Of a stretch of 42,502 nucleotides of DNA, positions 8,278 to 15,784 are shown one piece after another. The DNA comes from Clostridiales bacterium. Its GTDB lineage: Bacteria > Bacillota > Clostridia > Oscillospirales > Acutalibacteraceae. A program made the position numbers and the translations under genes. Below the pieces are notes generated by a model, which was given only the letters and a program-made list of their open reading frames with translations, was not told where the DNA came from and did not search any database. Location of the stretch: assembly GCA_022799115.1 (NCBI GenBank), contig JAAWNT010000018.1:1-42502 (forward strand), written 5' to 3'. The stretch's first letter is position 1, and every line of letters starts with the position of its first letter.

Positions 8278-8565
8278 ATGGTTTTCGATTTTGGCTATCG
8301 ATTGCGCGAGCTGCGCGTTCGAAAAAGGCTCACCCAGACTCAGGTGGCATACCGTTTAAATTTGTCCAAGACCACCATCAGCGGTTACGAGAACAACGTA
8401 AAAACCCCCTCCCTGGATATCTTTGTTCAGCTCTGCCTTCTTTACGACGTCTCCGCAGATTATCTGCTGGGCTTGGATCATCGGGAATCCATCATTGTGG
8501 ATGGGATCACCGAGAGGCAACGAAAGATATTAAATTCCTTGTTGCAGGAATTCCTTTCCCAGTAA
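8278..8565 (+). CDS. XRE (Cro/CI) family transcriptional regulator
   Basis: A 95-residue DNA-binding protein. Residues about 7-62 form a classic HTH_3 domain: LRELRVRKRLTQTQVA, then LNLSKTTISGYEN (recognition helix) and SLDIFVQLCLLYDVSADYLLG. The short tail (ITERQRKILNSLLQEF) is probably a helix for dimerisation. GGAAGGGAA precedes the ATG. It is divergently arranged with the small gene ending at 7865, so autoregulation or regulation of that neighbour is plausible but not shown. Confidence 0.9.
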   Translation: MVFDFGYRLRELRVRKRLTQTQVAYRLNLSKTTISGYENNVKTPSLDIFVQLCLLYDVSADYLLGLDHRESIIVDGITERQRKILNSLLQEFLSQ

Positions 8566-8567
8566 CG

Positions 8568-8600
8568 ATCCGCCTTATTGAAGCAGGCGGATTTTTTATG
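8568..8600 (+). terminator. Terminator of the XRE gene
   Basis: ATCCGCCT / AGGCGGAT stem with a nine-base loop and TTTTTTAT tail, immediately after the stop codon. Confidence 0.9.
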
Positions 8601-9010
8601 CCCTTTTTTCACCGATTGGACCCTTTTCCCGCCGTTTGCTCCGGAATACGCTTGAAAACCCGGCGGGGAACTGCTATATTATGTTGGAAGCAAAGCGGAA
8701 AGTCAGAAGACCCCGCTTGGCGCGGCCCGATCCGCTCCAAGCGCCTCCGTTTCCTCTAGCTCGCTTCGTCACGGGAGGGCCCTGCGGGGGATCTCCTCAA
8801 ACGCTCCGTCCGGCCCGTTTGAACCGTTACCGCGATGTGACGCAAAGATTACAAATCATTACAGTTTCCATAATTTCCTCTATGACGGCTTGACTTCTTT
8901 TCCTCATGCTAGTAGCATTAAATGCTGTGAAGGGAACCGCCCTTTTTGTACCGGCGTTGTGTGAATTCGCCAGATTTCAGCCGCAAAAGGGGACCCAGTA
9001 AGAGGATAAC
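8601..9010 (+). other. Intergenic region upstream of the SGNH hydrolase operon
   Basis: No convincing gene. A possible promoter is TTGACT (8890-8895), 17 bp, then TAGCAT, a weak -10 element. The stretch at 8695-8830 is GC-rich with several small inverted repeats. Confidence 0.35.
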
Positions 9011-9023
9011 GGGAGGAGTTTAC

Positions 9024-9878
9024 GTGAAGGTACAACATTATCAAGTAAGCCGGAAAAGGAAATCCCGGCGCAGAAGGATGATCGCGTTTCGCGCGGCGGT
9101 AATTCTTTTTGTCTGTCTGATTGTGGGTGGCGGCGTTTATTTGGGGCTTCGCTTATGGGGACCGTTGCAAACCTCGCCGTCCTCCTCGGAAAGCGGGTCT
9201 CCGCAATCCAACCCGCCGGAATCAGCCGACAGCGGCGACGCTCCGGCAGGCTCGTCAAGCGCCGCCGATTCTTCCTCAAGGGGAGGAGACACATCCGCTC
9301 CGGCAAACGCCGATTACAGCATATTGGACGACGCGGTCTTTGTGGGAAACTCGGTCATCGACGACCTGAATACCTATAATATTCTGCCTAACTCGGATTT
9401 CTTTGCCCGGACCGGCCTGACAGTAACCACCGTGATGACCAAATCCACCGTGAAAGGCACGGTACCCGTCATCGACGAGCTGAACAATAAAAAGTACGGA
9501 AAGGTCATTCTTATGTTCGGCCTCAATGAGTTGGGCTGGGATTATCCCAGCGTGTTTAAAGAAGACTATGGAAAAGTGATCGACGCGGTGCGCCAACGCC
9601 AGCCTAACGCCAAGATCTACATTCAGTCCCTGCTGCCCGTATCCGCAGCGGCTTCCCAAAAGAACACCAACAATGTAAACAATCCCCGCATCCGGGAATA
9701 CAACGCCCTGCTGAAGGAGCTGGCCCAGGAAAAGAAGGTCGTCTATCTGGATGTGGCCTCCGCCCTCCAGGACGCTCAGGGCAACCTGCCCGACGAAGCC
9801 TCCGCCGACGGCATTCATCCCAATATCGCCTATTGCCACCGCTGGGTGGATTATATCCGCGACTCCCTGGAACAATAA
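9024..9878 (+). CDS. Membrane-anchored SGNH/GDSL-family hydrolase
   Basis: A 284-residue extracytoplasmic hydrolase. A basic N-terminus (SRKRKSRRRRM) precedes one transmembrane helix (about residues 21-43), then a Ser/Pro-rich linker of about 45 residues, then an SGNH domain. Catalytic blocks: VGNSVIDDL (block I, the serine normally in GDS), GLNELGW (block III, usually GxND) and DGIHP (block V, catalytic Asp and His). Such proteins are esterases or O-acetyl hydrolases acting on cell-wall or surface polymers. The start is GTG at 9024, 7 nt after GGGAGGAG; the upstream ATG at 8946 has no site. The lipoprotein gene follows 22 nt downstream, suggesting an operon. Confidence 0.85.
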   Translation: MKVQHYQVSRKRKSRRRRMIAFRAAVILFVCLIVGGGVYLGLRLWGPLQTSPSSSESGSPQSNPPESADSGDAPAGSSSAADSSSRGGDTSAPANADYSILDDAVFVGNSVIDDLNTYNILPNSDFFARTGLTVTTVMTKSTVKGTVPVIDELNNKKYGKVILMFGLNELGWDYPSVFKEDYGKVIDAVRQRQPNAKIYIQSLLPVSAAASQKNTNNVNNPRIREYNALLKELAQEKKVVYLDVASALQDAQGNLPDEASADGIHPNIAYCHRWVDYIRDSLEQ

Positions 9879-9900
9879 CAGAAAGAGAGGAATACCTTCT

Positions 9901-10365
9901 ATGAAAAGAACCCCTTTGTTGCTTACGCTGCTGATGATTCTGCTGGTGGCCGCCGGCTGCTCCACCACCGCTGCGGTAAGTCTGGATGTGGACAAGACCG
10001 CTGGCCGGCTGTCCACCGAGATAGTCTTTCAGGACCAGCTGACCCATCTGGACAAGGACGCCGCCCTGAAGCTCTATGACCTTACGGCAGAGGACGTGGA
10101 GGCAGTCAGCCTATATGTGGGCACCGGCGCCACTGCGGAGGAAGTCTCTGTATGGCAGGGCAAGAATGAAACAGCCGCCAAAGCCATTGAGCAGGCGGTA
10201 AATACCCGCATTGAAAATCAGAAGGAGAGCTATGTGGACTATCAGCCCCAGGAGATGCCCAAGCTGGAAAACCCCGTGGTGGTGGTCAAAGGCAACTATG
10301 TGGCGCTGTGCATCTCCGGGAATAATGAGAAGGCTAAGGAGATTATAAACGGCAGCTTCCAGTGA
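9901..10365 (+). CDS. DUF4358 family lipoprotein
   Basis: A 154-residue lipoprotein: signal peptide MKRTPLLLTLLMILL, lipobox LVAAGC with the lipidated cysteine at residue 20, then a small globular domain that matches the DUF4358 pattern (LYDLTAEDVEAVSLYVGTGATAEEV and later VVVVKGNYVALCIS). Its function is not known. Members are common in Clostridia and are often found beside SGNH/GDSL hydrolases, as here, which suggests a shared role at the cell surface. AAAGAGAGG precedes the ATG. Confidence 0.85.
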   Translation: MKRTPLLLTLLMILLVAAGCSTTAAVSLDVDKTAGRLSTEIVFQDQLTHLDKDAALKLYDLTAEDVEAVSLYVGTGATAEEVSVWQGKNETAAKAIEQAVNTRIENQKESYVDYQPQEMPKLENPVVVVKGNYVALCISGNNEKAKEIINGSFQ

Positions 10366-10414
10366 TGATTGTACCCATGAAAGCGGGGATACCCGCTACC
10401 GATATCGTCGAAGA

Positions 10415-10458
10415 AAGACCTCCTGTTATGGGATTCATCCCGTAACAGGAGGTCTTTG
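10415..10458 (+). terminator. Long hairpin after the DUF4358 gene
   Basis: A 19-bp stem (AAAGACCTCCTGTTA... / ...TAACAGGAGGTCTTT, one G-U pair) with a six-base loop. There is no long T-tract on the plus strand. It probably terminates the SGNH/DUF4358 operon or protects its 3' end. Confidence 0.6.
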
Positions 10459-10592
10459 CCGTTTCCAGCCTTGGCGGAATCATAGGGGCGGGAGACGCTT
10501 TGTAAATCTCCATCCGGTCAACGGAAGCGATACCATCCCCGCGGGAAGAAGTAAACGTGCCGCAACAGATCGGGGTCCTCACGCCCTTAGCG

Positions 10593-12062
10593 TCATTCCC
10601 CCTCAATGATTACCTGTCTGGTCGCCACCTTTTGGGTAAAGGCGGCGTCATGCTCCACAAACAGCAGCGTTGGCTGATACGCCAGAATCAGCTCTTCAAT
10701 CTGCATCCGGGAGGGCAGATCAATGAAGTTGAGGGGTTCGTCCCACAGATACAGGTGAGCCGGACGGCACAGGCTCATAGCCAGCATCACCTTTTTCTTT
10801 TGTCCCCCGCTGAGCTGCTTCAGATCCTTTTCAAGCTGAACCCGGGAAAAATCCAGCTTGCGCAGCACAGCAAACAGCAGGGTAGGATCCACCCCCCGGG
10901 CAGCGGCATACTCCTTGAGCCCGCCGCTGAGCGTCTCCGCGTCCTGCTCCACCACGGACAAAATAAGGCCTCCGGGGGTACGAACCGTTCCTGTATGGGG
11001 CACGTCCTCCCCAGCCACCAGCCTTAAAAGGCTGGTTTTTCCACAGCCGTTTTTACCCACCAACGCCACCCGCTCCCCGGAGGACACGGTAAAATCAGGC
11101 GGTGCGCACACCACCCGGTCCCCATATCGGATCGAAAGTCCAGATATCTCCGCTAGGCGGGAGGCATGGTGGGTAAGCGGATGCAGCTTGAGGGGTTCCG
11201 CCGTGTCCAGGTTGCGCAGCAACGAGCGTTTTTCCTGTGCCGCCAAGTCCCGGCGGCGCTGCACGTTTTTGGAACGCTTCATCATTTTAGCCGCCTTATG
11301 TCCCACATAGCCCCGGTCAGCAGCCCCCTGCTTGCTTTTTTCCACCTGATCCGACCAGTCGGCGGTACGGCGTGCGGCGGCGTCCATGCGGCGGATCTCC
11401 TTGTTCAGCCGGGCTTCCTTTTCCAATTCATATTGGTCCTGCATCTCCTTGTTGCGCCGCCAGGCGCTGAAGTTTCCCTTTTGCACCTGGATATCCGCCC
11501 GATTGATGGACAATATATGATCCACGCATTGGTCCAGCAGCGTCCGATCATGGGAAACCAGAATAAAGCCCTTTTTTCCCTTGAGATAGCGCACAATGCC
11601 CTCCCTGGCCTCAAGGTCCAGATGGTTGGTGGGTTCATCCAACAGCAAAAATCGGTTTTCCCTGGAAAACAGCAGCGCCAGCAGCACCTTGGTGCGCTCC
11701 CCGTTGCTCAGGGTGGAAAAGGGACGGTACAGCACATCGTCGGACACTCTGAGCAGTGAAAGCTCCCACAGAAGCCGCCAAAGCTCCAGTTCCGGCGCAC
11801 GCTGCCGGACCACCTCCATAGTGGTCAGCTCCGGATCCGGCGCCGGAAAGGGAAAATAGTCAAATTCCACCGACGCGGTGATGGAACCTTCATACTCATA
11901 CCGTCCCATCAACAGCTGCAAAAAGGTGGTCTTGCCCTGACCGTTGCGGCCGATAAACCCCAGCTTCCAATCGGTGTCCAGCTCAAAGGATACCGACTGG
12001 AAGACCGGGTCGTAACTGCCCTCGTAACAAAAGGTCAGATTGGATACTTGAATCAAAGACAT
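10593..12062 (-). CDS. ABC-F family ATPase, Lsa-like (probable ribosome protection antibiotic resistance factor)
   Basis: A 489-residue protein with two ABC ATPase domains and no transmembrane segments. Domain 1: Walker A GRNGQGKT (38-45), signature LSNGERTK (119-125), Walker B LLLDEPTNHLD (139-148). Domain 2: Walker A GKNGCGKT (336-343), signature LSGGQKKK, Walker B LYLWDEPLNFID. Between them (about 200-298) is the charged linker that reaches into the ribosome. The long linker, the WDEPLNFID variant and the N-terminal DTDWKLGFIGRN stretch resemble the Lsa group, whose known members remove lincosamides, streptogramin A and pleuromutilins from the 50S peptidyl transferase centre. The spectrum here is not known. 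Expression appears controlled by transcription attenuation in its leader. The ATG at 12060-12062 follows GGAGG. Confidence 0.88.
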   Translation of the reverse strand: MSLIQVSNLTFCYEGSYDPVFQSVSFELDTDWKLGFIGRNGQGKTTFLQLLMGRYEYEGSITASVEFDYFPFPAPDPELTTMEVVRQRAPELELWRLLWELSLLRVSDDVLYRPFSTLSNGERTKVLLALLFSRENRFLLLDEPTNHLDLEAREGIVRYLKGKKGFILVSHDRTLLDQCVDHILSINRADIQVQKGNFSAWRRNKEMQDQYELEKEARLNKEIRRMDAAARRTADWSDQVEKSKQGAADRGYVGHKAAKMMKRSKNVQRRRDLAAQEKRSLLRNLDTAEPLKLHPLTHHASRLAEISGLSIRYGDRVVCAPPDFTVSSGERVALVGKNGCGKTSLLRLVAGEDVPHTGTVRTPGGLILSVVEQDAETLSGGLKEYAAARGVDPTLLFAVLRKLDFSRVQLEKDLKQLSGGQKKKVMLAMSLCRPAHLYLWDEPLNFIDLPSRMQIEELILAYQPTLLFVEHDAAFTQKVATRQVIIEGE

Positions 12063-12080
12063 TACGGGTCACCTCCGAAA

Positions 12081-12118
12081 AATACAAAAAGCCGCAGGAA
12101 ACCGACGTTTCCTGCGGC
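12081..12118 (-). terminator. Leader terminator (attenuator) of the ABC-F gene
   Basis: A 12-bp perfect stem, GCCGCAGGAAAC / GTTTCCTGCGGC, with a four-base loop and then TTTTTGTATTTT on the minus strand. It lies between the promoter at 12458-12485 and the gene's own ribosome binding site (12071-12076), so unmodified transcription would stop before the coding region. Confidence 0.9.
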
Positions 12119-12190
12119 CCGGATGACCAAGGCGCAAAAGCCCTGCCCGGCGTTTTCCGGCGCAATCGGCGTTTGTTCCTCTCTCCAAAC

Positions 12191-12205
12191 TCACGGCTGA
12201 AACAT
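12191..12205 (-). CDS. Putative second leader peptide (MFQP)
   Basis: A four-codon frame (M-F-Q-P-stop) whose AGGA lies 7 nt upstream of the ATG. That AGGA is part of CGCAGGAAAA (12210-12219), which is complementary to both upstream and downstream leader segments. So short a frame could occur by chance; the placement of its ribosome binding site inside the pairing element is what makes it notable. Confidence 0.35.
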   Translation of the reverse strand: MFQP

Positions 12206-12279
12206 GCGATTTTCCTGCGCGGGCGCTACAAATCGGGCGGCTTTGCCGCCGTTTTGCCAACAGCCCAATGGTTCACCAT

Positions 12280-12300
12280 TTAGCAGGAAAAAATGCGCAT
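12280..12300 (-). CDS. Leader peptide of the ABC-F attenuator (MRIFSC)
   Basis: A six-codon frame, M-R-I-F-S-C-stop, with AGGAG exactly 8 nt upstream of the ATG, about 160 nt into the predicted transcript. Its last codons (TTTTCCTGC, 12283-12291) are complementary to GCAGGAAAA at 12210-12218 and to the terminator's first arm. A ribosome stalled here by an antibiotic would mask that segment. This is the standard layout of drug-sensing uORFs ahead of ABC-F and erm genes. Confidence 0.6.
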   Translation of the reverse strand: MRIFSC

Positions 12301-12457
12301 TCTTTCAACTCCTATCTTCGATTCTTTGTGTGGATTGGAAACCCCAAGGCAGAACTTCCACTTTCCGTCCGCCGGCTGGAATCAAAGCTTCTTTTGAATT
12401 CCTGTTGTTCCCGTCGGCAAGCCGACCATTTCTGAGGGTCCGTCTCCAATCACGTTT

Positions 12458-12485
12458 AGTATAGCAGAAATCCGCGTCCTGTCAA
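12458..12485 (-). promoter_or_regulatory. Strong sigma-A promoter of the ABC-F leader
   Basis: TTGACA (12480-12485, minus strand), a 16-bp spacer, and TATACT (12458-12463). Transcription would start near 12450, giving a leader of about 390 nt. Confidence 0.88.
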
Positions 12486-12646
12486 GAGTTGTTTTCCTTT
12501 AAACCCAGGTTTCCACCATCGTTTTTTCGAGGGAGGAGATCCGCCGCCCTGCTTCTTTCCTGACGCTGTCCATAAAGCCCTGGCGCGCCTCCGTCATATT
12601 TTGCTTTTCTCAAAGCGCCATTTTTGCATCTCCCGGACAGGGGATG
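12486..12646. other. Spacer between the ABC-F promoter and the feo operon end
   Basis: No gene or clear terminator for the feo operon is visible here, although CTCAAAGCGCC (about 12609-12619) and a GGGA/TCCC pair near 12630 could form weak structures. Confidence 0.3.
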
Positions 12647-12835
12647 TTATAAACGCTTTGCTTCCTTATGTCCGCCCGTACAGGAGCGGGGACAGTTTTT
12701 ACAGCTGCCGCCGCAGCCCGCGCAGCCGCCCCGTTTGCGGGTTTTATAAATGTATTGGGCCGCCAGTCCCGCCAATAGCAGCAGAACAAGGCTTATCGCG
12801 ATGGTAGCCAGGTTTTGTGTGATCCATGCAATCAT
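12647..12835 (-). CDS. FeoB-associated Cys-rich membrane protein
   Basis: A 62-residue peptide with one N-terminal transmembrane helix (ITQNLATIAISLVLLLLAGL, about 5-24) and a cytosolic tail rich in Cys, Gly and Lys (CAGCGGSCKNCPRSC). This is the pattern of the small FeoB-associated peptides (PF12669-like) encoded right after feoB in many Firmicutes. The cysteines may handle iron or sulfide at the FeoB pore, but the role is not proven. AAAGGAGGG precedes the ATG, 20 nt after the feoB stop. The gene lies within a longer overlapping frame, so it is easy to miss. Confidence 0.88.
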   Translation of the reverse strand: MIAWITQNLATIAISLVLLLLAGLAAQYIYKTRKRGGCAGCGGSCKNCPRSCTGGHKEAKRL

Positions 12836-12855
12836 AACAACCGCCCTCCTTTCCG

Positions 12856-15012
12856 TTATGCAGAAGCGTTGGCGGCCGCCTGCCGGCGCAGACTGCCCTG
12901 CGGATTGGGCCGGAACAACAGATAAAGCAGCGCCGCCAGCGCCACAAAGGCGGCAACCGTTCCCACGCCAAAGGACAGAGAGCCTGTGAGCAGTCCGCCG
13001 ATCTGATGAATCATCAGGGCTGCCGCGTATGCCAGCGCGGTCTGATAACCCACGGCAAACCAGGTCCACCTGGCGCTGGCCATTTCACGACGGATGGCCC
13101 CGATGGCCGCAAAGCAGGGGGCGCACAGCAGGTTAAACACTAAGAAGGAAACCGCCGCCGCGCCATAGGGGAACATCAGGGAAATCTGAGCAATCAGTCC
13201 GGGATCTTCCTCGGTTACGTCGGCGCCCAGGCCAAACAGCACGCCAAAGGTACTCACCACGTTTTCTTTGGCCACCAAACCGGAAACCGTAGCCACGGCG
13301 GCCTGCCAGTTGCCAAAGCCCAGCGGGGCGAAGATGGGGGCGATGAATCCGCCGACGGCCGCCAGCATGCTGGCTTCCTCATCCACCATGCCGAAGCCGC
13401 CGTCGGCAAAGCCAAAGCGGGAGAGAAACCAGATCAGCCCGCAGGCGACAAAAATGACGGTACCGGCCTTAATGATAAAGGCCTTTCCGCGCTCCCACAT
13501 GTGGAGGAACACACCTTTGGGTGCGGGCGTGTGATACTGGGGCAGCTCCATGACGAAGGGAGCGGGATCACCCGCGAACATGCGGGTTTTCTTTAAAATC
13601 ACGCCGGATAGAATAACCGCGGCGACGCCCATAAAGTACATGCATGGGGCCATAAGGGGAAACTCAGGGAACATGGCTCCCCCGATGAGGGCGATTACCG
13701 GCAGCTTGGCCCCACAGGGAATAAAGGTGGTGGTCATGACGGTCATGCGGCGGTCTTTTTCATTCTCAATGGTCTTGGTGGCCATGATCCCGGGCACGCC
13801 GCAGCCGGAGCTGATTAGCATGGGAATAAAGCTTTTTCCCGAAAGGCCGAACTTGCGGAAAATCCGGTCCATGATAAAGGCAACGCGAGCCATATAACCG
13901 CAGTCTTCCAGAATAGACAGGAAAAAGAACAAAATAAACATCTGGGGAACAAAGCCCAGTACGGAGCCCACGCCGCCGATGACGCCGTCCACAATCAGGT
14001 CCCTCAGCCAATCGGCCGCACCGACGTTTGTAAGCCAATCCCCCACGGCGGGCTGAATCCACTCGCCAAAGAAGGTGTCGTTGGCCCAGTCGGTAACAAT
14101 AGCGCCAAGCCAAGACACCGAGACAAAGTAAACGATAAACATCACCGCCGCAAAGATGGGCAGCGCCAGCCACCGGTTGGTGACAATGCGATCAATGTTA
14201 TCCGAAACGGTGAGCCCGGTCCGTTTCTTGCGCACGCATTCTTTCATCAGTCCGCCGATGTACTCGTACCGCTCGTTGGTGAGGATGCTCTCGCTGTCGT
14301 CGTCCATCCGCTGTTCCAGCTCGACGACGATTTCCTCAGTCTTTTCCTCCAGACCGGAATCATGAGAGAACTCTTTCATCACCTTTTCGTCCCGCTCAAA
14401 CAGCTTAACCGCATAAAAGCGTATGCGTTCCTCACCAATTTTATGGGCCCAAAGCCCGGCAATCCGCAAGAGAGCTTGCTCCACATCCTTACAAAAGGGC
14501 GTTTTTGCAGCGCCCGCTTTTTTTCTTCGGGCCAGCTCAACGGCCTTTTGGGCCGCCTCCATGGAACCGGCCCCCTTGAGCGCGGAAAGCTCCACCACCG
14601 CGCAGCCCAGGGCCTCCCCCAGCTTTGCCACATCAATGACGTCTCCGTTCTTTTTCACCAGGTCCATCATATTGACCGCGACCACCATGGGGATTCCCAG
14701 TTCCGCCAATTGAGTGGTCAGGTAAAGGTTGCGCTCCAGATTGGTGCCGTCCACCAGATTTAAAATGGCGTCGGGCTGTTCCTCGATTAGGTAATTCCGG
14801 CTGACCACCTCTTCCAGGGTGTAAGGGGACAAGGAATAAATTCCGGGCAGGTCGGTAATGGTGATCCCCTTATGGCCGCGCAGCTTGCCCTCTTTCTTTT
14901 CCACGGTCACCCCAGGCCAGTTTCCCACAGATTGGCTGCTGCCGGTTAAGTCGTTAAACAGGGTGGTTTTTCCGCAGTTTGGATTGCCTGCCAGTGCAAT
15001 TTTTATATTCAT
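12856..15012 (-). CDS. feoB: Ferrous iron transport protein B
   Basis: A 718-residue inner membrane Fe(II) transporter. The N-terminal G-protein domain has G1 GNPNCGKT (9-16), the NWPGVTVE switch region (31-38), G3 DLPG (54-57) and G4 NMMD (114-117). The C-terminal half is a polytopic membrane domain with two Gate-type repeats, including the Cys-containing motifs FIPMLISSGCGVPG and FLVFNLLCAPC. The start at 15010-15012 was chosen because GGAGGAG lies upstream and the G1 motif sits at the usual distance; an in-frame start at 15036 overlaps this site. It is the third gene of a feoA-feoA-feoB-Cys-rich peptide operon. Confidence 0.97.
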   Translation of the reverse strand: MNIKIALAGNPNCGKTTLFNDLTGSSQSVGNWPGVTVEKKEGKLRGHKGITITDLPGIYSLSPYTLEEVVSRNYLIEEQPDAILNLVDGTNLERNLYLTTQLAELGIPMVVAVNMMDLVKKNGDVIDVAKLGEALGCAVVELSALKGAGSMEAAQKAVELARRKKAGAAKTPFCKDVEQALLRIAGLWAHKIGEERIRFYAVKLFERDEKVMKEFSHDSGLEEKTEEIVVELEQRMDDDSESILTNERYEYIGGLMKECVRKKRTGLTVSDNIDRIVTNRWLALPIFAAVMFIVYFVSVSWLGAIVTDWANDTFFGEWIQPAVGDWLTNVGAADWLRDLIVDGVIGGVGSVLGFVPQMFILFFFLSILEDCGYMARVAFIMDRIFRKFGLSGKSFIPMLISSGCGVPGIMATKTIENEKDRRMTVMTTTFIPCGAKLPVIALIGGAMFPEFPLMAPCMYFMGVAAVILSGVILKKTRMFAGDPAPFVMELPQYHTPAPKGVFLHMWERGKAFIIKAGTVIFVACGLIWFLSRFGFADGGFGMVDEEASMLAAVGGFIAPIFAPLGFGNWQAAVATVSGLVAKENVVSTFGVLFGLGADVTEEDPGLIAQISLMFPYGAAAVSFLVFNLLCAPCFAAIGAIRREMASARWTWFAVGYQTALAYAAALMIHQIGGLLTGSLSFGVGTVAAFVALAALLYLLFRPNPQGSLRRQAAANASA

Positions 15013-15037
15013 TCGTCGTTCTCCTCCTTTTCCCAAA

Positions 15038-15051
15038 TTAGCTTAAGCTAA
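15038..15051. promoter_or_regulatory. DtxR/IdeR-like operator between feoA and feoB
   Basis: A perfect 14-bp palindrome TTAGCTTAAGCTAA, matching the TTAG-N6-CTAA core of DtxR/IdeR-type iron boxes. Its position inside the operon suggests an internal, metal-responsive control point for feoB. Confidence 0.6.
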
Positions 15052-15071
15052 CTAAAAGAAATAAAAAAACT

Positions 15072-15296
15072 TTAATCCTCCACCAAAATATGCTCTGCCT
15101 CGCTCTTCCGAATGGAGAGCTCATAGCCGCGCACGTTTACCTCGATGGGATCTCCCAGAGGGGCCGCCTTGCGTACCAATATCCGGGCGCCCCGGGTAAT
15201 CCCCATATCCATGATTCGGCGTTTCAGCCCTCCCTCGCCGGTAAGTTTCGCCACCTGTACGGTTTGGCCGCATTGGATTTCCTTTAAGGGTTTCAT
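15072..15296 (-). CDS. feoA: FeoA family protein (second copy)
   Basis: A 74-residue SH3-like beta-barrel protein of the FeoA family, beginning MKPLKEIQCGQTVQVAKL, with RRIMDMGITRGARILVRK in the centre and VNVRGYELSIRKSEAEHI near the end, the characteristic FeoA pattern. FeoA is a small cytosolic accessory of FeoB. GGAGGAGGGAAC precedes the ATG, which overlaps the stop codon of the upstream feoA by 4 nt (translational coupling). Confidence 0.95.
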   Translation of the reverse strand: MKPLKEIQCGQTVQVAKLTGEGGLKRRIMDMGITRGARILVRKAAPLGDPIEVNVRGYELSIRKSEAEHILVED

Positions 15297-15604
15297 GTTG
15301 TTCCCTCCTCCTGTAAAACGATGAGAATCCGGCCCGCCATCGCCTTGCTGACGGCTATCCGGGTCCCTTTTACTTGAACGATGACGTTGCCCGCCCGTTC
15401 ACAGACCACCGTTACCCGGGCGTCTTCCACAAGTCCCAGGTTTCGTAAGAAACGCTTGGTATCGTCGTTTCCCCGAATGGATCCCACCCGCACGGTTTCC
15501 CCAGTGCGGACCATCGAAAGAGGCAGACAGCTCCCCGTTGGCTGAGAAGCCGGACCTGTGTCCTTGCGCCTGTTGGGAAGGGCGGCTGCGCAATCCATTG
15601 CCAT
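15293..15604 (-). CDS. feoA: FeoA family protein (first copy, with N-terminal extension)
   Basis: A 103-residue protein with a FeoA-type SH3-like domain in its last 75 residues (VRTGETVRVGSI, then KRFLRNLGLVEDARVTVV and GTRIAVSKAMAGRILI). It has an N-terminal extension of about 28 polar residues with no recognisable function. Two tandem FeoA proteins ahead of FeoB are common in Clostridia. AAAGGAG lies 9 nt before the ATG, and the gene is first in the operon. Confidence 0.92.
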   Translation of the reverse strand: MAMDCAAALPNRRKDTGPASQPTGSCLPLSMVRTGETVRVGSIRGNDDTKRFLRNLGLVEDARVTVVCERAGNVIVQVKGTRIAVSKAMAGRILIVLQEEGTT

Positions 15605-15623
15605 ATTGCATCGCTCCTTTTAA

Positions 15624-15639
15624 GTTAGTTGTTGCTAAC
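15624..15639. promoter_or_regulatory. DtxR/IdeR-like operator just upstream of the first feoA
   Basis: GTTAG-TTGTTG-CTAAC, a 5+5 perfect inverted repeat with six-base centre, just upstream of the first feoA ribosome binding site. Same spacing as the sites at 15038, 15726 and 15757. Confidence 0.6.
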
Positions 15640-15725
15640 CAATAAATCTTCCTCCGCTGCCAATACAAACGGCCCCAAGCCCCTTTTGACTTGACTGGAC
15701 GGCAATTTGTTTTCGCCCGCTTTGA

Positions 15726-15741
15726 GTAAGCCTTGGCTAAC
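15726..15741. promoter_or_regulatory. DtxR/IdeR-like operator downstream of the feo -10 element
   Basis: GTAAG-CCTTGG-CTAAC: one mismatch from a perfect GTTAG-N6-CTAAC. It lies where the feo transcript should start. Confidence 0.55.
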
Positions 15742-15755
15742 CATCTTTGATCTTT

Positions 15756-15784
15756 AGTTTACCTCAGCTAACCAAAAAAGTCAA
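15756..15784 (-). promoter_or_regulatory. feo operon promoter overlapped by an operator half-site
   Basis: On the minus strand TTGACT (15779-15784), a 17-bp spacer, and TAAACT (15756-15761). A GTTTA-CCTCAG-CTAAC sequence (15757-15772), a weaker copy of the GTTAG-N6-CTAAC box, covers the -10 and spacer, so a bound metalloregulator would block RNA polymerase. Confidence 0.6.

Noticed and set aside
9276-10016. Minus-strand frame of 246 codons
   Set aside because: Covers both the SGNH and DUF4358 genes on the opposite strand; no start signal.
10343-10606. Minus-strand frame of 87 codons downstream of the ABC-F gene
   Set aside because: Crosses the long hairpin at 10415-10458; no ribosome binding site and no protein-like pattern.
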